Positions 60,396 to 64,000 of a stretch of DNA of 64,000 nt are shown here, piece after piece. Source of the DNA: Erythrobacteraceae bacterium (GTDB lineage Bacteria > Pseudomonadota > Alphaproteobacteria > Sphingomonadales > Sphingomonadaceae); contig CANJYE010000008.1 of NCBI GenBank assembly GCA_947479055.1, positions 1-64,000 of the forward strand. Direction: 5' to 3'. Both the position numbers and the translations under genes were made by a program. How positions within the stretch are numbered: the first letter of the stretch is position 1; every line of letters begins with the position of its first letter. The notes below the pieces were generated by a model, which saw only the letters and a program-made list of their open reading frames with translations, made no database searches and had not been told where the DNA came from.

Positions 60396-62616
60396 CCTTA
60401 TGCTCATAACTGTACATGTTGTAGCCATAGCCATAGCCATAGCCGTAGCCGTAGCCCGCTTCCTTCGCGCTGAAACGGCTCAGGACCACGCCGGCCAAGG
60501 CCACGCCGCTGGCCCTCAGGCGTCCAACCGCGCGACGGACACCCTGCGATGGGGTCTTGCCGGCGGCGACCACGAACAGGCATTTTTCAACAACCGAGCC
60601 AATGATGACAGCGTCGGCCAGACCTAGCAGTGGCGGACTGTCGACCAGCACTGCGTCGAACCGTTCTACCAGTTGCGCAATGACATCCTTCAGCAATTGG
60701 CTGGAGAGCAGTTCGACTGGGCTTGGCGGAATTTCCCCGGCCGGAACCACCGAAATTCCGGTCTTCTCGTCCTTGATGATGACTTCATCGAGAGTGCGGT
60801 TGCCTGTCAGCACTTCCGACATGCCCGATCTATTGGCGATCTCGAAAATCCTGTGCTGGCGCGGACGACGCAGATCAAGATCAATGATGACCACGCTCTT
60901 GCCGATCTTTTGCAAGGCAGCCGCGACGCCGTAGCAGATCGTCGACTTGCCTTCACCCTGCGCGGTGCTGACAAACATGATGCTACGCGGCAAACCATGC
61001 GATGATGCCAGCATCAGCGATGTCCGCAGCGAGGCGAAGGCTTCCGCAAGCTGAGACTTCGGATTCTCAACCTCGTCCCGGACGCTCAGTTCGTCGCCCG
61101 CGTCAGGAATGACCCCGATCGCGACGGTCGAAAGCTTCCGGACCACATCGTCAGGCAGGCGGATTGTGTCGAACATCTGCTCGCGCATGAAGACGACGCC
61201 GCAAGCTACGCCAACACCGGCAAGAAGGAAGAGCAGAAGATTCAATGGAATGTTCGGCAGAACCGGGTCGCGCGGTTCCTCGGCACGGTCGACTACCGCT
61301 AGATTGTTGCTCTGCACCCCGGCTTCAGCATTGAGTTCATTGTAGCGATTCAGCAGGAGGTCATAAAGGTTCCGGTTGGTCTGGGTACCACGCTGGAGAA
61401 TGCTCAGCTGCACAGCTTCGCTCTGCTCGTCGAGGGTCTCGCGCTTCAGTTCCTCCATGCGGGCGGTCAGCGCCCGCTCTTCCGCGAGAGCCGCTTCGTA
61501 CTGGTTCTTGATCGCCACCCTCACGCCGCCGCCGATGATCCCCATCTGCCTGTCGAGTTCACGTATCTGGGCAGCCAACTGGCGCACGGAGGGATAATCC
61601 TCCTTACGTTTCTGGAGTTCTTCTTCCATTTGCGCCTGCGCCGTTGCCTTCTGCTGGAGCAGCCGCTGCATGGATGAATTGTTCTGCACATCCGGTAGCT
61701 CAAGCAACGCCGAACCGCGGGCAATTTCCCATTGCTTCTCCGCGACAAGACGCCTCGAATAGGCATTGGCGAGCTCCGAATTCAGCTGAACCAGCATACT
61801 TGTAGTCAGCGACCGCGGCTTCGATGCATTGTCTGTCGAGGCAGGATTGCCAGTATCGACAATCTGGCGCTGGCGCGAATAATCGAGAGCCTTTTCTTCG
61901 GACGCGGCAAGCCTGGTTTCGGCCTCCTGCAACTGTCCGCGCAGAAATTCGCGCGCATAGGAGGAGGTATCGAACTTCCGCTTCAGGTTGTTGCGGATGT
62001 AACTGTCGACAAAGCTGTTCGCCACCTTCGCAGCCAACGCGGAATCAGGACTCGTAAATCTGATCGAGACAATCCGGGAATCGACCGGCATGAACACGGA
62101 AAGGTTGTCTGAAAGCACCTTCGTGACGGCTTCACGCCGCCTATGCTTCTGCACCTGCATGCCATCGGAATCATCGATCGCATCTTCGCCCATCGCTTCG
62201 AGAAACTTGTCATTATCAAATAAATCAAGGCTTTCACCCACAGACTCGGCGATGGTACGGCTCCGGATGATGTCCAGCTGTGTCTTAAGGAACCGGTCGG
62301 AATCCTGGACCGCAGTGGTCGAGTCGGTTTGCTCGGTACCGATGACCTTGGCCGCCTCCTGCTCGATCTGAACCGACGCCTCAGCTTCATAGATCGGAGT
62401 GGAGAGCATCGAAACGATCACGCCAAGCAGCAGGAATGCGCCAATGATGCTGAGCATCCAGAAGCGCATCCGATAGACCGCCGACCAGATCGCACCGAGA
62501 TTGATGCCCCCGAGGTGCGCCCCGTCATCCAAGGGCGCAACTTCATAATAAGCGCGTCTGTCGTTGATCATGTTTTCGGGAAAACTGCCACGATCGTCTG
62601 GATGTGTTTCGCGCAT
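60388..62616 (-). CDS. Polysaccharide copolymerase/tyrosine autokinase (Wzc-like)
   Basis: A 742-aa inner-membrane protein. TM1 lies at about residues 50-72 and TM2 at about 455-475, flanking a periplasmic domain with a long coiled-coil. The cytoplasmic BY-kinase has Walker A STAQGEGKST (about 549-558), Walker A' IIDLDLRRPR and Walker B VLVDSPP. The C-terminal tail has six Gly-Tyr repeats and further Tyr residues, the usual autophosphorylation cluster. It controls polymer length and export together with the Wza-like protein. ATG 62616 is preferred over the preceding TTG. Confidence 0.93.
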   Translation of the reverse strand: MRETHPDDRGSFPENMINDRRAYYEVAPLDDGAHLGGINLGAIWSAVYRMRFWMLSIIGAFLLLGVIVSMLSTPIYEAEASVQIEQEAAKVIGTEQTDSTTAVQDSDRFLKTQLDIIRSRTIAESVGESLDLFDNDKFLEAMGEDAIDDSDGMQVQKHRRREAVTKVLSDNLSVFMPVDSRIVSIRFTSPDSALAAKVANSFVDSYIRNNLKRKFDTSSYAREFLRGQLQEAETRLAASEEKALDYSRQRQIVDTGNPASTDNASKPRSLTTSMLVQLNSELANAYSRRLVAEKQWEIARGSALLELPDVQNNSSMQRLLQQKATAQAQMEEELQKRKEDYPSVRQLAAQIRELDRQMGIIGGGVRVAIKNQYEAALAEERALTARMEELKRETLDEQSEAVQLSILQRGTQTNRNLYDLLLNRYNELNAEAGVQSNNLAVVDRAEEPRDPVLPNIPLNLLLFLLAGVGVACGVVFMREQMFDTIRLPDDVVRKLSTVAIGVIPDAGDELSVRDEVENPKSQLAEAFASLRTSLMLASSHGLPRSIMFVSTAQGEGKSTICYGVAAALQKIGKSVVIIDLDLRRPRQHRIFEIANRSGMSEVLTGNRTLDEVIIKDEKTGISVVPAGEIPPSPVELLSSQLLKDVIAQLVERFDAVLVDSPPLLGLADAVIIGSVVEKCLFVVAAGKTPSQGVRRAVGRLRASGVALAGVVLSRFSAKEAGYGYGYGYGYGYNMYSYEHKDD
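60421..60456 (-). repeat. Hexanucleotide repeat coding the Gly-Tyr tail of the Wzc-like kinase
   Basis: Six tandem 6-bp units (GTAGCC or ATAGCC on the plus strand) encode six Gly-Tyr dipeptides near the C-terminus. Changes by whole units would keep the frame and only alter the number of tyrosines, so slippage could tune phosphorylation. Confidence 0.85.
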
Positions 62617-62725
62617 CAAGGGTTTCTTTGCCTCTGAAGGATAAGTAATATCGTGATTTTCAATTAAATTCGTAAATTAATCCATGATGCCGCCAGGCCG
62701 CAACCAAAGCTGCGAAACGGAGGCA

Positions 62726-63424
62726 TCAATTCCCGCGCAGCCTGATCCACACTGTTGCAAGCATCGGCGACACCTTGATGAAATCGCGGACCAGTTGCTT
62801 GGCGAAGGAATCGCCAACCACGACGATGTCATTGCCCAATATTTCCGGGTTAGGTGAATTGCCGTTGCGGATATCTGAAATATTGAAGCGAGCGGCATAA
62901 AGCCCGTCCGGCTTGGAACGGAATACGATCACCTCATCGAGCTTGGCGGTCGCCGTCGGCCCTTTCGCCAGTGCCATCGCCTGGAGCAAGTTGGCCTGCC
63001 GGTCGATCTCGAAGATGCCAGGACCGGCGACCGCACCTTCGACCGTGATCTTCATGACCGCGGCCTTCACGACAGCGATCGAGACCTGCGGATCGACAAG
63101 ATACCGTTCCTTCAGGCGCGCGGCGACATCGTGGGACAGTTCCGTACTGGACTTGCCCGCAGCCTGTACCGCACCAATCAGCGGAAGCACGATCTCCCCG
63201 CTCGTATCGACCGGAACTTCCTCGAACGAAAGATCTTTCTCCTGAAAGACGGTGACTCGCAGGACGTCCTCCGGGCCGATTTTGTAATCGGCCGGCAATG
63301 TCGCGGTTGATGCGGCGGGAAACCTCGTATTTGCCGCATCGCCGCTCAACACGCTGGGACTCACGGAAGTGCAACCGGAAAGCGCAAGGGCACCCACAGC
63401 GATAAGCCAATTCGAGTTCACCAT
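62726..63424 (-). CDS. Polysaccharide export lipoprotein (Wza-like, Poly_export/SLBB)
   Basis: A 232-aa protein with a lipoprotein signal (ALSGC, Cys18). It is followed by a poly-export domain (YKIGPEDVLRVTVFQEKDLS ... DTSGEIVLPLIGAVQAAGKS) and an SLBB-like repeat (VEGAVAGPGIFEI). It should form the outer-membrane export channel. It is shorter than E. coli Wza (about 380 aa), matching the shorter sphingomonad type that lacks the C-terminal outer-membrane helix domain. Another protein may complete the channel. ATG 63424 follows AAGGGGATA. It is first in the operon with the Wzc-like gene. Confidence 0.9.
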   Translation of the reverse strand: MVNSNWLIAVGALALSGCTSVSPSVLSGDAANTRFPAASTATLPADYKIGPEDVLRVTVFQEKDLSFEEVPVDTSGEIVLPLIGAVQAAGKSSTELSHDVAARLKERYLVDPQVSIAVVKAAVMKITVEGAVAGPGIFEIDRQANLLQAMALAKGPTATAKLDEVIVFRSKPDGLYAARFNISDIRNGNSPNPEILGNDIVVVGDSFAKQLVRDFIKVSPMLATVWIRLRGN

Positions 63425-63549
63425 TATCCCCTTTTCGCCTCGCCAAACCCCTAGCGTCAAGGCTGGCTTTGGCAAGATGTTATGTCGCTCCGGCGCGGAT
63501 TGCGGTAGCGCGTACTGGCGCTGGTTTGTTGTTTTTCGGACATTTTCCA

Positions 63550-64000
63550 TCACGACAGGTCGCGAACGGATTTCGATCTGGAACTGCGCCGCCTTGCTCT
63601 CTCAGGCGCCTGGTCCGACATGAAGAAGGCCATTGCCAGGGCAAACAGCGACGCAATCGCGGTCGTCCGCAATGGGTAGTCAACGATGGAGTGGGCCGCC
63701 GCCAGACCGATCGCCAGTCCGGCGGAAAGGCTGAAGGCGGCTCGGTTCGAACCGGCGCGGCCGACTGCGCCGCCGGCGCGGATCATCGCCAGGGCAAAGA
63801 GCCCCAGCAGCACAATCGCCGGCACCCCCGCTTCGATGACGAATTCGAGATAATCATTATGCGCATGGTTGACATATTTGGGCACCACATCGCCCAGCTG
63901 TTCGATCACCCGATAGCTGTCGACGAAACTACCGAACCCGCTCCCCCAAGGCATATATTGCCTGAGCAAGGGAAAACTAAGCTTCCAGATCTCCCATCGT
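63550..64000 (-). CDS. O-antigen ligase family protein, C-terminal part (cut by window edge)
   Basis: The frame is open from the right edge to the stop at 63550. It includes MPWGSGFGSFVDSYR and HAHNDYLEFVIEAGVPA, the classic Wzy_C/ligase periplasmic-loop motif, three further hydrophobic helices and a basic tail (RARRRSSRSKS). It is a second polymerase/ligase-like protein besides the one at 49267, either the true polymerase or a ligase. The N-terminal part lies outside the window, so its full length and operon position cannot be judged. Confidence 0.85.
   Translation of the reverse strand, partial: RWEIWKLSFPLLRQYMPWGSGFGSFVDSYRVIEQLGDVVPKYVNHAHNDYLEFVIEAGVPAIVLLGLFALAMIRAGGAVGRAGSNRAAFSLSAGLAIGLAAAHSIVDYPLRTTAIASLFALAMAFFMSDQAPERARRRSSRSKSVRDLS

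Noticed and set aside
60421-60456. Possible CRISPR-like or intergenic tandem repeat
   Set aside because: The 6-bp units are in frame within the Wzc-like gene and have no spacers, so it is a coding simple repeat.
1-64000. tRNA, rRNA, CRISPR arrays, phage genes or a replication origin
   Set aside because: No sequence with the needed conserved features was seen on either strand.

Overview
The window looks like chromosomal DNA of a sphingomonad-type alphaproteobacterium (Novosphingobium, Sphingobium, Sphingopyxis or a relative). It has high GC, many GTG and TTG starts, very tight gene packing, several SDR enzymes, three paralogous FecA-type TonB-dependent receptors, an OmpA module with the proline-rich linker usual in this order, and a Wzc/Wza-type exopolysaccharide locus. 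The genus cannot be fixed from the sequence alone.

Region 1 (1-41.5 kb) is an accessory catabolic island. It opens with the 3' end of an IS5-type transposase. A divergent SDR follows, then an eight-gene plus-strand operon (1158-10396): Old Yellow Enzyme-type reductase, zinc alcohol dehydrogenase, APH-type phosphotransferase, aldo/keto reductase, NmrA-like protein, second phosphotransferase, CrtC/AttH-like protein and nitroreductase. A 48-bp perfect palindrome separates it from a convergent SnoaL-like gene. Next come an AraC regulator, a coupled small protein/MFS/SDR set, a minus-strand SDR plus Gfo/Idh pair, a SnoaL-like gene, a PQQ quinoprotein with fused cytochrome c, a second MFS transporter, an alpha/beta hydrolase, a tyrosine phosphatase, a MaoC-like protein and a DUF2889 protein. 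Around three TonB receptors lie a third phosphotransferase, an aldehyde dehydrogenase, a Baeyer-Villiger-type monooxygenase, a membrane PQQ glucose-dehydrogenase-family enzyme and a further MaoC-like protein. Together these suggest outer-membrane uptake and oxidative breakdown of a hydrophobic, probably cyclic, alcohol or ketone. The substrate is not identifiable.

Region 2 (41.5-64 kb) is an exopolysaccharide locus. A small secreted protein with its own promoter and terminator and about 0.55 kb without a convincing gene precede it. The plus-strand arm encodes UDP-glucose 6-dehydrogenase, an initiating sugar-phosphate transferase, GDP-mannose 4,6-dehydratase, GDP-L-fucose synthase, a WcaI-type glycosyltransferase and an O-antigen polymerase/ligase-like protein. 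The minus-strand arm encodes a flippase, an alpha/beta hydrolase, three sulfotransferase-like proteins, a glycosyltransferase, an epimerase, a Gfo/Idh oxidoreductase, an anchored protein of unknown function, a Wzc-like autokinase, a Wza-like lipoprotein and a second O-antigen ligase-like protein cut by the window edge. The enzyme set predicts a uronate- and L-fucose-containing, probably sulfated, secreted polysaccharide.

The most unusual single object is the TonB-dependent receptor at 34754-37759. It continues past its terminal beta-strand into a 19-proline linker and a complete OmpA-like peptidoglycan-binding domain.
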